This document shows positions 12,915 to 24,346 of a DNA stretch of 64,000 bases, piece by piece. This DNA is from Alentia gelatinosa. Taxonomy: Eukaryota > Annelida > Polychaeta > Phyllodocida > Polynoidae. The notes under the pieces were generated by a model. The model was given only the letters and a program-made list of their open reading frames with translations. It had not been told where the DNA came from and searched no databases. The stretch is from assembly GCA_950022655.1 (NCBI GenBank), contig OX465583.1:31027360-31091359 (forward strand), given 5' to 3'. Within the stretch, counting starts at the first letter, position 1; every line of letters begins with the position of its first letter. The position numbers and the translations under genes were made by a program.

Positions 12915-13195
12915 ATCGTTTATATCACCCCAGATACTTTTCTCCTTAGACCTAACATTGGGAAATCGTATCCAACGCCTATTGAGTATTTAGAATAAAA
13001 CTCAATGAGGTTATGTCACAACGGCTAGCCCATTAGCTAATGTGACGGGTGTGACTAATTCAGAAACCTATTCAAGGCTAGGGTCAGAGCTCACTCCCAT
13101 CGAGTTTGAATCGCGTAATAATTATTACGCGATTCAAACTCGATGGGATACAAGCCATGCCCCTAAACCTTTATAGGTTTCTCCTATTAAAACCT
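12915..13195 (+). mobile_element. Foldback MITE family B, copy 2, with perfect palindrome
   Basis: Aligns with copies at 8721-9036 (inverted) and 27435-27722: ATATCACCCC, CCTAACATTGGGAAATCGTA, AATTCAGAAACCTAT, GGGTCAGAGCTC. The centre, 13096-13147, is a perfect 52-base palindrome (26-base arms, no spacer) starting CCCATCGAGTTTGAATCGCG. Such a sequence can extrude as a cruciform. No coding capacity. Confidence 0.85.
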
Positions 13196-13559
13196 GCGAT
13201 TATGCGGAAATTATTTACATTAATTGTAAAACACTTTCTGACTCTCATTACAAGGATATTATAGGTATTTACCTTTAAACCCGCTCACACCAATTGTAGA
13301 GAATCAATTGGATTTTATGATGGGAAATCTTATTACCTATCTTGAAAAATTCCCCCACATCTTACACACAACAAAATATGTTTTCATTTAAACATTTAAC
13401 ACTCTCTGTAATTCCTGCAATCCCTGGATCAGGTTGTGTGTACCAAGGTCAAACAATACGCCCGAGCAATTAATCAATTGCTCCAGAGGCACTCAGAATA
13501 TATAATTATCCAGCCATTCACGCACTGGCTCTACTGGACTGTCCACCTCTCCAGACGCA
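13196..13559. other. AT-rich stretch, nothing recognised
   Basis: No gene or repeat seen. Confidence 0.4.
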
Positions 13560-13900
13560 TCCGCAGTGTTTGGCTGCTGTTACTCTGTATTGGCGGGCGG
13601 CGGGCACACAGGCAGCGACCCCTAGGGAGCAGTTGCTGATACGCATGCGCGGTGACCCCGGGCGAGCTGCTCTTTCCTCTCGTTGTCCTGGGATCCCGCC
13701 CCCAAATCTGCTCTTAAATGATAAGCCACACATGTATAATAGATGGTCACTGAGCCTAGGGTCCGGCCGGGATGGGGTGGTGGATGGAGCCTTTCAATGC
13801 AGGTAGGATGTATAGTGCCTGGTCTGCCCTCTGCTGCCCTGTGGATCTGCCCCCACACATGCTGCGCACTCAGAATGAACTTGCATCCATACCGCAAGCC
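13560..13900. promoter_or_regulatory. CpG-rich patch with NRF1-like site and GAGCTGCTC
   Basis: ACGCATGCGC at 13641-13650 matches the NRF1 core and sits 14 bases before an exact GAGCTGCTC (13664-13672). The surrounding sequence is GC-rich (GGCGGGCGGCGGG, GGGTCCGGCCGGG). It resembles an unmethylated promoter or enhancer island; no exon start is evident on either strand. Confidence 0.4.
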
Positions 13901-14104
13901 GTTTCATAGTTTAAACACTCTAGGTATCAAGACATTATTTTTATGCGTTTTGATTATATGGGAATACAATTTAGAGCTCATTCAATAATATTCAGGAATT
14001 TAACATCTTGATTCAGATGAGATAGAGCAGATACATGTCGCTTTAAATCAACCAAGCGTCTTACTCATTTTAATTCCAAATATATATGGAGTCTCATGAC
14101 TTCA

Positions 14105-14360
14105 TGCATGTTAAATTCTGAAATAAATGATACCATGGCTGGTCATACGGTAGAGCTGTTCTTTGACAAATTCTGGAATAAAGCATTAGAGGGCCTGCCA
14201 TGTGGCAGAGTTACACTGTGGTTGCCATACGTGGTGTTGCTCTTTGACAGATTCGGGAACAGATGATAAAATGGCTTGCCATAGTAATTTTGTTCTGTTA
14301 CAAATCCTGGAATAAATTGTCAAATGGCTTGCCATAGGGCAGACTTGCTCAGTGACGTAT
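14105..14360. repeat. Tandem units of about 56 bp containing CTGGAATAAA
   Basis: CTGAAATAAA, CTGGAATAAA, CGGGAACAGA and CTGGAATAAA occur at 14117, 14172, 14252 and 14308, each followed by a TGGCTTGCCAT-like block and a TTGCTCTTTGACA-like block. Spacing is 55, 80 and 56 bases, so one unit is expanded. Confidence 0.65.
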
Positions 14361-14600
14361 GAGGCCACAGCTCAGGGAGCTGCTCCCACTTTAATTACGG
14401 CGCTGTATTCAGTCACAAGGTCCTCCGGGGGGAGAGTGAAGGTCACGTGGTGTTTGACGAGCGCGACACCTAACGGCGTTCATGGGTTTTATGGGCATGC
14501 GCAGTGGGTTTCTCAGGACCGAACGCCAGTGTCTCACCTTTTCGTGTTGATGTATCTGCAGGTCAAGTGACCTTATAGACCACTCTTTGCATCTCTTCGT
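14361..14600. promoter_or_regulatory. CpG-richer segment with GAGCTGCTC, E-box and NRF1-like site
   Basis: Exact GAGCTGCTC at 14387-14395, GGTCACGTGG at about 14441 and GCATGCGCAG at 14495-14504 lie within 120 bases. A promoter-like signature without an identifiable exon. Confidence 0.35.
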
Positions 14601-14999
14601 GAGCCCATTTCTACCAGCCCAACGGCAACGCTAGTATGACCTAAACGTTTAGCGAAACGTCGTGATTAGGACTCTGATACCAACATACACCATCTTATGT
14701 ACACTCGCTCCAAGAATAACAAGAACCATGAAAAGGCTACGTTGTCCGGTTTTTTTTGCGAATTACATTTTGAATGTCCTTAATTCGAAATGTAAACATA
14801 CTATATCGATGTGGCATCTTGACGTCGAGCGTTATCACATACAGCACACATAGCAAATCTCCATTTCTTATCGATAATTGAAGGTTTATACGAATAGGGA
14901 AACCAAGGCCCGAAGAAAGAAACTGAAAGTTACTCGGTAAGGATCGAAAATATTACTTCCCTCGGCCGTAATTTTGCCAATCCTTTCACTAGGACATAG
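14601..14999. other. Non-coding stretch, nothing recognised
   Basis: No gene, RNA or repeat recognised. Confidence 0.4.
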
Positions 15000-15368
15000 C
15001 TTCCCTGTATTGATACCTACAACTCTGCATCCCAGTACCTCCTACCATCCTGCATCCCACGTATCCCTACCACCCCATACCACGCTACAACCCATCACCC
15101 CATAATGCTTGAATGCTTACCAATCCACACCCAATACCCCCTACTACCCTGTACCCCACTTATGCCTACGACCACACTACCGTCTAACACTTACCACCTC
15201 ATACCCTACTACACCGCACCACTTCATTCCCCACTGTTGCCTACCAACCTATACTCCACTAAAGTCTACCACCCAGCACTCTACCAAAACCTACCGTCCC
15301 ATAACCCAGTACCCAAAGCCCTAAAGCAACGCTCTCATCTATCTCCCGTCCACCAAGGGCTTAACCTA
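15000..15368. repeat. C-rich, G-poor degenerate repeat
   Basis: Irregular units such as CTACCACCCCATACC and CTGCATCCCA make the plus strand almost free of G for about 350 bases. Open frames through it are compositional artefacts. Confidence 0.6.
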
Positions 15369-15779
15369 GTTGGCTCCATCTTCTCGTACTCCGAAAAGAC
15401 GTAGAAATTGTTCATATTGCCGGCGCCGCAGGTCAGTGCCCTTTCCGATCAAAACACCTTTGAGACGAACAGCATCAACAGGAAGAAGGCTTGGCGTGTC
15501 TCCGTGTGGTGCTGGCCGTGGTGAGGGAAGGAGTGGTAACGATGGGAAGGGTGGAAGATTAAGGAGGATTGAGGCCCTAGGGAGCAGGGAAGAACCGGCC
15601 ATAACCGTCATATGAACCCCAGCACGAGAGGCCAGATGGAAGCGTAAGCGTAGGGGAACGATAGGCGTGAGGCGTAGTGAATTGAGTTGGGCGGGGTAGG
15701 AGGCGTGGTGAAGTGGGGAGAGCATGGTGAGAGGTGTGGTAAAATGGGCGGAGCATGGCGGAGGACCTAGAATGAGACA
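15369..15779. other. G-rich, purine-biased segment
   Basis: The strand bias flips from C-rich to G-rich here (GGGAAGGGTGG, GGGGTAGGAGGCG). No exon recognised. The 229-codon minus-strand open frame that crosses this and the next array is repeat-derived. Confidence 0.45.
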
Positions 15780-16100
15780 TTGGTCAGCGTTAGCCGGCAG
15801 GACAGGGTGGGTGGTATGAGTGAGCATAGGAGAGCATATATAGGCGCAGTGAATAATAGGAGGGTAAAACTTGGGCAACAGAGCAAAGTGGGTGGTATGT
15901 ATGAGTACAAGGCAAAATTCACACGCGTTTTGTACAGGCTCCATAGTCTCAGTGACACAGCCACACGTATATATAGGCGCAGTGAATAATAGGAGGGTAA
16001 GGCTTGGGCAACAGAGCAAAGTGGGTGGTATGTATGAGTACAAGACAAATTTCACACGCGCTTTGTACAGGCTCTATAATGCTGGAACACTTGGTGGGTT
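15780..16100. repeat. Tandem repeat, 133-bp unit
   Basis: TAGGCGCAGTGAATAATAGG recurs at 15841 and 15974, and the intervening 133 bases match closely (GGGCAACAGAGCAAAGTGGG, CACACGCG.TTTGTACAGG). A partial, more diverged unit precedes at about 15780. The units share GTGGGTGG..ATGAGTGA with the 208-bp array that follows, so the two are related. Confidence 0.85.
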
Positions 16101-16930
16101 GTATGAGTGAGTTAAGGACAGTTGAAGGGCAGGGTACATGCTCAGCAGGGGGCAGGGAGCTGGGGACCGGAAGCGTTAGCACAGACTATATGCGACACTG
16201 CTTATGAGATGCTCACCCTCACTTTGAGCAGCTTTTTTCTTACTGCCCCACGGACTACCGGCATCAGGCAGAGTGGGCGGCATGAGTGACACTCAGTATA
16301 GGTAATGATTAGGAGAAAGGTCAGCGTTGGACAGCAGCGCAGGGTTAGCAGTTCAAGGTTCACTGTCGCTGGAACATGGTGGGCGGGGTGACACTGCCTC
16401 CTCCTGCTCGTGAATTGTTCACCCTTACTTCGAGCAGCTCATTTTCTACCGCCCCAAGGACTTTCAGGCGCCAGGCAGGGTGGGTGATAGGAGTGACACT
16501 GAGTAAATGCGATGATTAGGAGAAGGGCCATAGCTGGACACCCGCGCAGGATTGGCAGTTCAGGGTTCACCGTAGCTGGAGCACTTGGGACAGGGCAGTA
16601 CTGCCTGCTCTTGCTAGCGAGCTATTCGCCTTCATTTTCAGCAGTTTCTTTCTGACTTTGCAACAGACTGCCCGGCACCAGGCAGAGTGGGTGGCATGAG
16701 TGAGTATCGGCAATGAATAGGAAAAGGGTCAGAATTGGGCAGCAGGGTAGGGTTGGCGGTTCAGGGTTCAACGTAGCCGGAGTACTGGGGGTAGTCCTGC
16801 CTCCTTTCCCACATGAACTGCTCGGCCTAACTTTGAGCAGCTCGTTTTTAACTGTACTGCGGTCGCTGGTCGCCAGTCGCGGGCCAGGGCTTCCTCTTGG
16901 TGCCAGCTTCACGGTCAGTGCTCTCGCGTA
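16100..16930. repeat. Tandem repeat, about 208-bp unit, carrying GAGCAGCTC
   Basis: CAGGCAGAGTGGGCGGCATG (about 16264), CAGGCAGGGTGGGTGATAGG and CAGGCAGAGTGGGTGGCATG recur at about 208-base spacing, preceded by a partial unit. Each unit ends with a TTTGAGCAGCTCGTTTTTA-like block: exact at 16432 and 16835, one mismatch at about 16226, decayed at about 16640. Upstream in each unit an inverted partner such as GAACTGCTC is often present. Confidence 0.85.
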
Positions 16931-17429
16931 GATACCACACCTGGCGGGTAGACGGAACCATTACACCTGCCCCTCCCATGTCCAGGTACCGCACGGCGAC
17001 ACCATCAGGCAACATACAGATAACCAAGAGGAAGGAAGATACTGTTGATGGCGAGCTTTCTTGGTCATGATAAATAACATACGTATTACATTCCCAGTGA
17101 TGTAGACTTCTTTATATTCCCCATTCAGTTTGTGTCAAAGTTGGTCTATTTAAAATTATTCGAAAGACTTAAAGCGGAAAGAATCCTAACCTTGGTAAAG
17201 TCTAATTGTCCCTATCCCGCTTCCCATTATCGCGATCGGTCTTCACAAGACTAGTTTAATCACAGTAATCCATCCCCTAACATACTCCTTCATCAGTATC
17301 ATTAGTCATCTTTCACGCGATTATATAGAAGTATCTATTTTGTAGCGCGCTAGAATTGTTATGAAATATATTATCGTCCAGCAAGCAGTTTAAACAGTTG
17401 AATCTTACTGGTACAGAAAACTATTCAAA
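16931..17429. other. Non-coding stretch, nothing recognised
   Basis: No gene or repeat recognised. Confidence 0.4.
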
Positions 17430-17675
17430 ACTACATAGTTGTATAGGCACATAGCTATTGTGCTATGGACGCGTTCATCCTGCTCCCGATTCCAACTAAA
17501 ATACCAGGTGACCGGACCAGTTATCAATGGATTTGATCGAAAAAGGTGTTTTAGCTTGCTATAGAGGGGTTTTAGCCTTGTCTCACGATTATCTACAGAT
17601 AATAGCAGCAGATAATAGTGGTTATCATCCGGCTGTAGTGGCACCATCTCACAATTTCCTGGTGGATGATGGCTA
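17430..17675 (+). mobile_element. Dispersed repeat family C, copy 2
   Basis: Same block order as copies at 4090-4310 and 55965-56160: AGCTATTGTGCTATGGA, ATACCAGGTGA, ATCAATGGATTTGA, TTTTAGCCTTGTCTCACGAT, AGTGGCACCATCTCACAATT. Non-coding, class unknown. Confidence 0.65.
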
Positions 17676-18525
17676 AACTAGCAAACACTCTGTTCCCTAT
17701 ACCTGATCGTATGTATCATATCATATATTTTGTACTTATTACCTGGAGTTTGTACCTACAATGTACTGGCAATGCCTGACCATGATATGCTGTAATGGAA
17801 GACCGCCTACACCACGGAAAATTATCTTTAAAAATGTGAAGACAGGTGCAGAACCAAGGGCATACCCCCGTATATCCTTGGGTAGTAATATCGGGGTGTT
17901 ATTATGTTGTATGATTTCTCAATTGAAAAAGACAAGTGTGAATCAAGCTGTCATTTAAAAAACCTGTTTATGACGTAATTACGATACCCTCAGGAAATTC
18001 CAAGGCAACATCTTGATGGACAAGTAATGGTCTTACCTGCTCAAATGGAAACCAATGTGTCCAGTATGGTATACATGTACACTCACCTGCAAATAAATAG
18101 AGAAAGATTATTAGCACGGAATTTTAGACATAGAAAGGGACTAGTAGTATGTTAAAATGCTCAAAGTCCGAGGGGAATTATTCATTGCTATTAACACTTC
18201 CACTGCTATTGACCCAATAACATCCACGCAGCTTTCGTACCAACACAGATCATACCCCTTTCATAAAATCCCATAACATCAGGGAAAACACTCGTGGTAC
18301 CAACCCCATTGCCCTCAAATAAAATCAATGATCATTGTAATATGTTAAACTAAAAAATGGTGCATTTTTCATAAGGTCAAGCAAACATGTTGGGATCTTT
18401 AAGATACTGGTTGATCCAATTAATATAAAAGATCTCGTTCTAGTAGTAGGCCTTTCTATGATTAAGTTAATTAGACAGGATCCAGGAGGCATCTAACAAG
18501 TGTTCATTGTTGGAGGACTGTGACG
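17676..18525. other. AT-rich non-coding stretch
   Basis: No exon or repeat recognised. Confidence 0.4.
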
Positions 18526-18600
18526 CAGGGATGACGTCACACTCACGTGACTTGGAACGCCGGACAGACACCATAATGACGCCCGAAACGTGTCTGAGTG
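18526..18600. promoter_or_regulatory. CRE plus E-box cluster
   Basis: A perfect palindromic CRE, TGACGTCA (18532-18539), is followed three bases later by the palindromic E-box TCACGTGA (18543-18550), then AATGACGCCCG and AAACGTG. CREB/ATF and bHLH-ZIP binding to such sites is established in animals; use here is inference. Confidence 0.45.
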
Positions 18601-20866
18601 ACCCAGATCAACATGCTCATAGCTCAAAGGAGGGTCAAGGAGATTCCCAGGGGCCGGTTACTAAACTTAAAACTGCACCTTAAGGGCGGATTTGAATTTG
18701 TGGGAAATTCATCGGGATATTTAAAATATCACACATTCATGAATTCACATCTCTACTATTCAGATCAGGGGTGAATGGCATTAAATAGCATTATCATCAA
18801 TATTCAATCAGAGGTGACATAAATCCTTCACACGCAATTTTGACACTGTGATCAAAGCTCTCTCACCCTCTTCTGTAATTCAGATTTATTTGCCTTATCT
18901 GATTTTGTATCAAGGTCTTCCTACGAGAAACTCCACAGACACCATATACAAGATAAAGTCATTCATCATCAATGTAAGAATTAAAGAGAGAGAAAAAAAA
19001 CATCAGGAAGGGGCAGGTAAAGGGCCCAAGGGATCACCAAAAATGTGTTTGCGTGCCAAATGCAACAGAATCTAGCACATGCTCTTTCCACTCACTTCAC
19101 TACCTCGGTCACCGCAAAACCTTCTTCCCTAGTTTCTGACACACTACTTTTATATATATATTGATTCCAGCTCCCATACCGCATCTGTCTTCGCCCAAGT
19201 AACCTCTATTCGACAATTCGGGAATGTTTTCGTTGCCCATACATATACTATTTGGCCTACTTCCCTACTCACCCGTAAACCCCACCAACAAGTTATAGGC
19301 TTCCCATGCAACACAAACATGGGGCTGGTTCCTAAAATGAATCTTGAGTATGTTATCTCATTGGCCATAAATTACTCTCTATTATAACAAATTACTATTC
19401 CAAATGATAATATATGTAGCAGACATATTAGTTCTGATACATAATGATGTCTTTAGAGGCAGTTCCCCTCCGCTCCTGGCAGTAGGAATGGGAATATGGG
19501 AAGAGCTGAAATTACTTCAATTATTCCGGACAATATTTTAGGAACAGGCCCCGGATGACTGTCGCTGGTTCCCGTCCCGCTGGTAACATGTGTCTCACTG
19601 AGAGGACATGGCGTGTCTGACTCCCATCACGTGACCAGCACCAGGGGAGGCAGCCATATTTGGAGGGAGGATGGAGGGGGAGGGGTCGTTCTATGGATAC
19701 TGCCATAAAGCTGGAATAAAGGTTACCTCGAGGTAAACACCGGCCAGATATAGATATATGATACCTTGAAATTTAGCAAATGCCATATTGCATTCCGCGT
19801 AATAATCTAAAAAATAATCTGAAAATATCTATATACACCCCGTACCTTATCCCATGATACATGTGTACTTTGAGATTCTTGTTCTCACGCCCATGAACTA
19901 TTTATACAGGTTTCGGTCATTGCGAGGGCCTGGAGTTAGCAGTGCTGCACAGTAGAATGTGGATATGACAGTGTTGAAAATTCATGTATGGGCACTAGTC
20001 CTCTGCCTTTAAACACTAAGGCATAGAAATAATAGAAGTAGGCCTACAAAAATGATCATAAAAACAGACATTCATTGAAAAATACAAGATACACACAACA
20101 AATATGTATACGATATTCGTGTAATCCATGCCTTCTTTTGATCTATATCTATTGCTATTGAAACCGGAAATTTAATTTCTTTTTTAAATGGTTTAATTAA
20201 AGTCCGACTGAATTTCCCCATTGAATTGTGTCGGCTACACACAATTCACAACATAATAGTAAATGCTTATAGGTGGTATAATTTTATCATACTTATGGCA
20301 TTATTATAGCTAACTCTGCATCTTAATTATAAAGGTTTTTATATTGGACAAGCTCGTATACATATACGTCGCGGTCTTCCACCTACCCGTATTACAGAGA
20401 GTAGTTATCAACTGATAGACTTTGTTATCTTTTTGTTCACTTTCGTATTCATAAAGTACTAATTAATGGATATTTCATCTAACGCAACATACAGACAACC
20501 AACATACTACTGAAATAAAGTAACTTAAACACTACCATCTGAGATTCAGTATATTAAATAAATGGTGAGGGAAATATTACATGCCTTTATACATCTTAGA
20601 AATAAATGCATTTATATATTACTGTAAAGAATCAACATGAGCAGCTTCAATAAAACCCTGGAGTGATCGTCAAACCCACGCACGTCCTCTGAGGTCAGAG
20701 TCAAATGTCCCGAGACCTGGGATTAAATGGCACACTGTGCCGTACACTGTGAGGTATGCATATTTAATCCTTTGTCGCCCTCAGAGCTCTCGCCTTGCCC
20801 GGTAAAATAGAAATCGATGGAACAGAAGAGGTGGCTCTAACTAGTTGTCTCGTGGCACGCGATGTG
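18601..20866. other. Long AT-rich non-coding stretch
   Basis: No exon, RNA gene or clear repeat recognised; only short TATATA runs. Confidence 0.5.
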
Positions 20867-20901
20867 ATTGGATGTGATTGGGAGCGATTGGGTATGATTG
20901 G
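20867..20901 (-). promoter_or_regulatory. Four CCAAT boxes at exact 10-base spacing
   Basis: ATTGG (CCAAT on the minus strand) starts at 20867, 20877, 20887 and 20897, so four NF-Y-type cores lie on the same helical face. Flanking units differ (GATGTG, GGAGCG, GGTATG). It directly precedes the 73-bp satellite. It could also be a chance 10-bp minisatellite. Confidence 0.5.
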
Positions 20902-20929
20902 GAGTTAGGCTCTTGACGCGTGTGATGTA

Positions 20930-21500
20930 TTATGTGATTATGGAGTGACACGCTAGCGTGGTGTGAGGACGTGGTAAGGTATTGAGCAGCTCCGAAATGC
21001 TCATTGTGTGATTATGGAGGGAGACGTGAGTGAGGGGTGAAGATTTGGTAAGATATTAAGCCGCTCCTATATGCTCAATATGTGATTATGGAGTAACACG
21101 TGAGTGAGGGGTGACATTGTGGTAAGATAATTTAGCCGCTCCTAAATGCCCATTGTGTGGTTATGAAGTGAGACGTGAGTGAGGGGTGAGGATATGGTAA
21201 GATATTAAGCCACTCCTAAATGCTCAATATGTGATTATAGAGTGACACGTGAGTGAGAGGTGAGGTTTTGGTAAAGTTTGAGCAGCTCACAAATACTCAT
21301 TCTCTGGTTATGGAGTGAGTGAGGTGTGGGGATGTGGTAAGGCATAGAGACTTGTGTGGCTATGGTGTGACACATGAAAGATGTGTGAGAATGTGGTTAA
21401 GTGTTACGCAGCTCCAAAATGTTCATCGTCTGATTATGGAGTGAATGAAATAAGGTGTCAAGTTCCTCAGAAATGCTCATTGTATGACCAGCTGATCTCA
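20930..21500. repeat. 73-bp satellite with GAGCAGCTC in its unit
   Basis: About eight units begin with TGTGATTATGGAGTGACACG, continue through GTGAGTGAGGGGTGAGGA and GGTAAGATATT and end with an AGCCGCTCCTAAATGCTCAT-like block. The last block is exact GAGCAGCTC at 20984 and 21280 and decayed in the others. Later units are shortened. Confidence 0.9.
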
Positions 21501-22039
21501 GCATCAAACATGGGTTTCTATTCGAGGCACTACTATTCAAATAGAACTGTCTACGTTAGGCTCATCCCCTAATGCTATAGGATTCTATATCTAGATTTAT
21601 CTATATCAAAGTCTGTCTGAACCATATGTTCCAGAAGAAAATAGGCACATTCGAGAGTCTACTGTAGTTTTTAGTTAGAACAAAAGTTACGAAATAAACC
21701 TTGTAACCCTGGAACGCAGTTGGAGTTACAGGTGGCACCACAATTGCAGTTTGTTTTGCCTCAGATACCTTATGAGGCCCACGCTTGTTCCCTGTAAAAA
21801 CACTACGAAAGTACTTCATCAAATTTCAAATGATATGAACAATTACATTTTTGCAATACATGAAATGCTATCTATTAGGAACTTTGGGTTGCAGAATGGA
21901 TCACTGATGAGGTAATTCACTGCAATTAACCACAAAGGAAGATCATGCCGTTCCAGTCGATGTGAGAGTTAACTAACCGATTGGTGAAGGTTTTGCTGAA
22001 TCGCGTTTTCTTTCTTCATTCTATATTTTCAAATTTCCA
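21501..22039. other. Non-coding stretch, nothing recognised
   Basis: No gene or repeat recognised. Confidence 0.4.
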
Positions 22040-22165
22040 TGGAACACGTGTCTGGTTATAGAGTGCGGGCCGTAATCTAACGCGCATACTGCTCATGCCA
22101 TGATGATGTCACTATCAGACCCTCGCGTCTCACGTGATCTCAAGTCATCCAATATGGCCGCGCAC
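22040..22165. promoter_or_regulatory. E-box, CCAAT and YY1-like cluster
   Basis: ACACGTGT near 22045, TGATGATGTCA at about 22101, TCACGTGA at 22130-22137, CCAAT at 22149-22153 and ATATGGCCGCG right after it. The combination with locally raised CpG suggests a promoter-like element; no exon assigned. Confidence 0.4.
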
Positions 22166-22645
22166 ATACTGTGCTGACATTGATGGGCTTTAATCTTGGA
22201 ATTAGCCTCCGATAGCAGGTGTCATCTATCTTGTGGTGACTTTCACATCCATATCCTAAGTGAGACTAGTCCACATTATAGATATGAGCCCACCTCTCAC
22301 CTAGCAAACTCCAATATCACCCAATGCATTCCTGAGCGCGTTGCAATTCTATATGGAAATGTAAAGCTTTTGCTGTAGACATGTTGCCATAGCAAGAAAT
22401 GCGATTTCTTTATCATTATTAAAACTTAATATTCAGTCTTGAAATCAAACTCATATACATGCAGTACATATGGTTTTTCAAGTAGGTCACCCATTTGGTG
22501 TAAGTCTGTCTGAAGCATCAATACCTTTTAAACGCTGTAAAGCAATACACAAATAATATCCAGGCTACTTGAGCCAGATGGAAAAAGGGACATCTACTTA
22601 TCTAGTTACAAATAACGGGAGTTCTTAATTCTGCTATCTGTTCAG

Positions 22646-22676
<31 letters not shown>

Positions 22677-23459
22677 AATATATATTTATATATATATTTA
22701 TATATAGAAGGTTTGGAACTGACATCTAAACCCTGCAGTTCATATTACAACATCAAACCACTCTGCCAAATCGACCCTTACACAAAAGACGGTCACTATT
22801 GGTACATCTGACATAGTGTGTGCTAATCCGGTGTAAGAAGATTGACCGTGGACTCACAACGATCAGGTTACGTGGATTAATGGGGTTTAAAGCCACAGCA
22901 GAATCCTACCACAGCAAGATTAAATCCCTCTGAGGATGACACTCAATCGGGGAAACATAGCGCCATTATCGAATCTCTAACTGATATCCCGGGCGGGCTG
23001 GTGAAGCTGGTTATCTGTTTAACCACTGAATTAACATTGGTAAAATTATATCCAACTAACAGGTGTTGGATGATTTTCAAACCTGACGTCAAGAACTAAC
23101 CAACCAGTTGCCATGATTTCGGCTCTATTCATAGAACGCATGATGTCGACAAATATGGTGACAGGCGGGAATGCGGGCGGCCATCTAGGTGGCAGATCAG
23201 TAGTTTTAAATCACTTACTTCGTGAGGTAAAGAAACGGGGTGAGATAAAATCTGAACTACACCCAAACCTCCTTGCTCTTCCCAATGCTGTTCCTTATCA
23301 GTACATTCTCTTTTATAGTTAGTATTATGTACTTTAATTTTGTTTCCTATTAGGCTTTTTTGATAGTCATTTCTATTCAAGTAGAAGGCAAGAAAGGCTC
23401 ATCTGTAGAAATACAGCACTGGAGGGCACTATAAGTTTTTGCCATTGAGATGGAAGCAA
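22166..23459. other. Non-coding stretch with a TA-rich microsatellite
   Basis: A run of TATATA with TTTATA interruptions lies at about 22650-22706. No exon or RNA gene recognised elsewhere. Confidence 0.5.
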
Positions 23460-23640
23460 ACCCAATTACCAGGAACCCTATAACCCAGAGCATGATAACC
23501 ATGACATGACCCCCTCACCCCTATACTACCCTGGTTATATACACACACTGACCCTCACCCCAACCCCAGCCTGTCCACCCCATGCCATCTCTAATCCCTA
23601 ACCCTATCAGAGTCTCCTCGCTTCAGGTTGGTGGACAATT
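23460..23640. repeat. C-rich, G-poor low-complexity segment
   Basis: Short blocks such as CCCTCACCCC, ACCCTCACCCCAACCCC and CCCTAACCCTA give a strong C bias on the plus strand. No regular unit. Confidence 0.45.
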
Positions 23641-23740
23641 CTGACTGGATATCACGGCTCTCCTGTCTATCCCTGTGCAAGCCTTGAATCCTGATCCCTT
23701 GCCCTCCAAGGCCTCCCCTGATCCTGCCTCAAGCGGCCGC

Positions 23741-23830
23741 ACCCCCTAGCGGGACGGACCTGTCACGGGGTCAGCGTTTGATCGCCGTCGGACCCGGATA
23801 TAAAATCAATAGGTCACCGCTAGGGGGCAT
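23741..23830. promoter_or_regulatory. Inverted pair of CTCF-like cores
   Basis: CCCCCTAGCGG at 23742-23752 is the exact complement of CCGCTAGGGGG at 23817-23827, 64 bases apart. Read 5' to 3', each half resembles the CTCF core (CCGCTAGGGGGCAT for the right one; the left has GGGGGTG). The pair sits in a CpG-rich segment. Confidence 0.4.
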
Positions 23831-23879
23831 CGTGACATCACCACCTGTCGGCTAGAAGGACGAAGACGAAGTGGGATTG

Positions 23880-24135
23880 CATGCTGATCGTCTGCTCGTA
23901 TGTCGCTCGTCCACTGTCTGTGCGCCGTTCGCACACCACCCGTCGGTCGCCGTCACACGTCGCTCGTCTGCGGTCATCCGCCGCTCGTTTGTACGATGCT
24001 CGCCCGCCGCTCATCCGCTGGCTGTCTGTGGCACATCTGCCTCTTGTTCGCCGCCCGTCCGCCGCCCATCCGCTGTTCGTACGTTGCTAGTCCGTCGCTC
24101 ATCCGATGCTCATTCGCCACCCGTCCCATGTCCGT
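23880..24135. repeat. CpG-rich minisatellite, CGCTCGTC/CGCCCGTC units
   Basis: Irregular units of about 10-12 bases: TCGCTCGTC, CGCCGCTCATCCG, CGCCGCCCGTCCG. All three plus frames stay open for 70-117 codons because of this structure; none is called as a gene. Confidence 0.7.
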
Positions 24136-24346
24136 TCGATTCGCATGTTACTACTCACTGCCCCAGCAAACATTTGCCACCCGACACCAATGATATAACG
24201 ACTGTTGAACCTAGTACGATATAGTATTAATTTTCTCATATTGCTATGTTCTTCAAAGATTACCTTTCTTTCTCATCTCATGAATAGATTCCATCTCATC
24301 CTCGCTATTTGGAAAAAAAACCCTACCTAAACATCTAAATTCGGTA

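Noticed and set aside
15366..16055. 229-codon minus-strand frame
   Set aside because: Crosses the 133-bp tandem array and a G-rich low-complexity region; the internal sequence repeats with the DNA unit.
23871..24224. 117-codon plus-strand frame
   Set aside because: Sits in a CpG-rich minisatellite with all three frames open.
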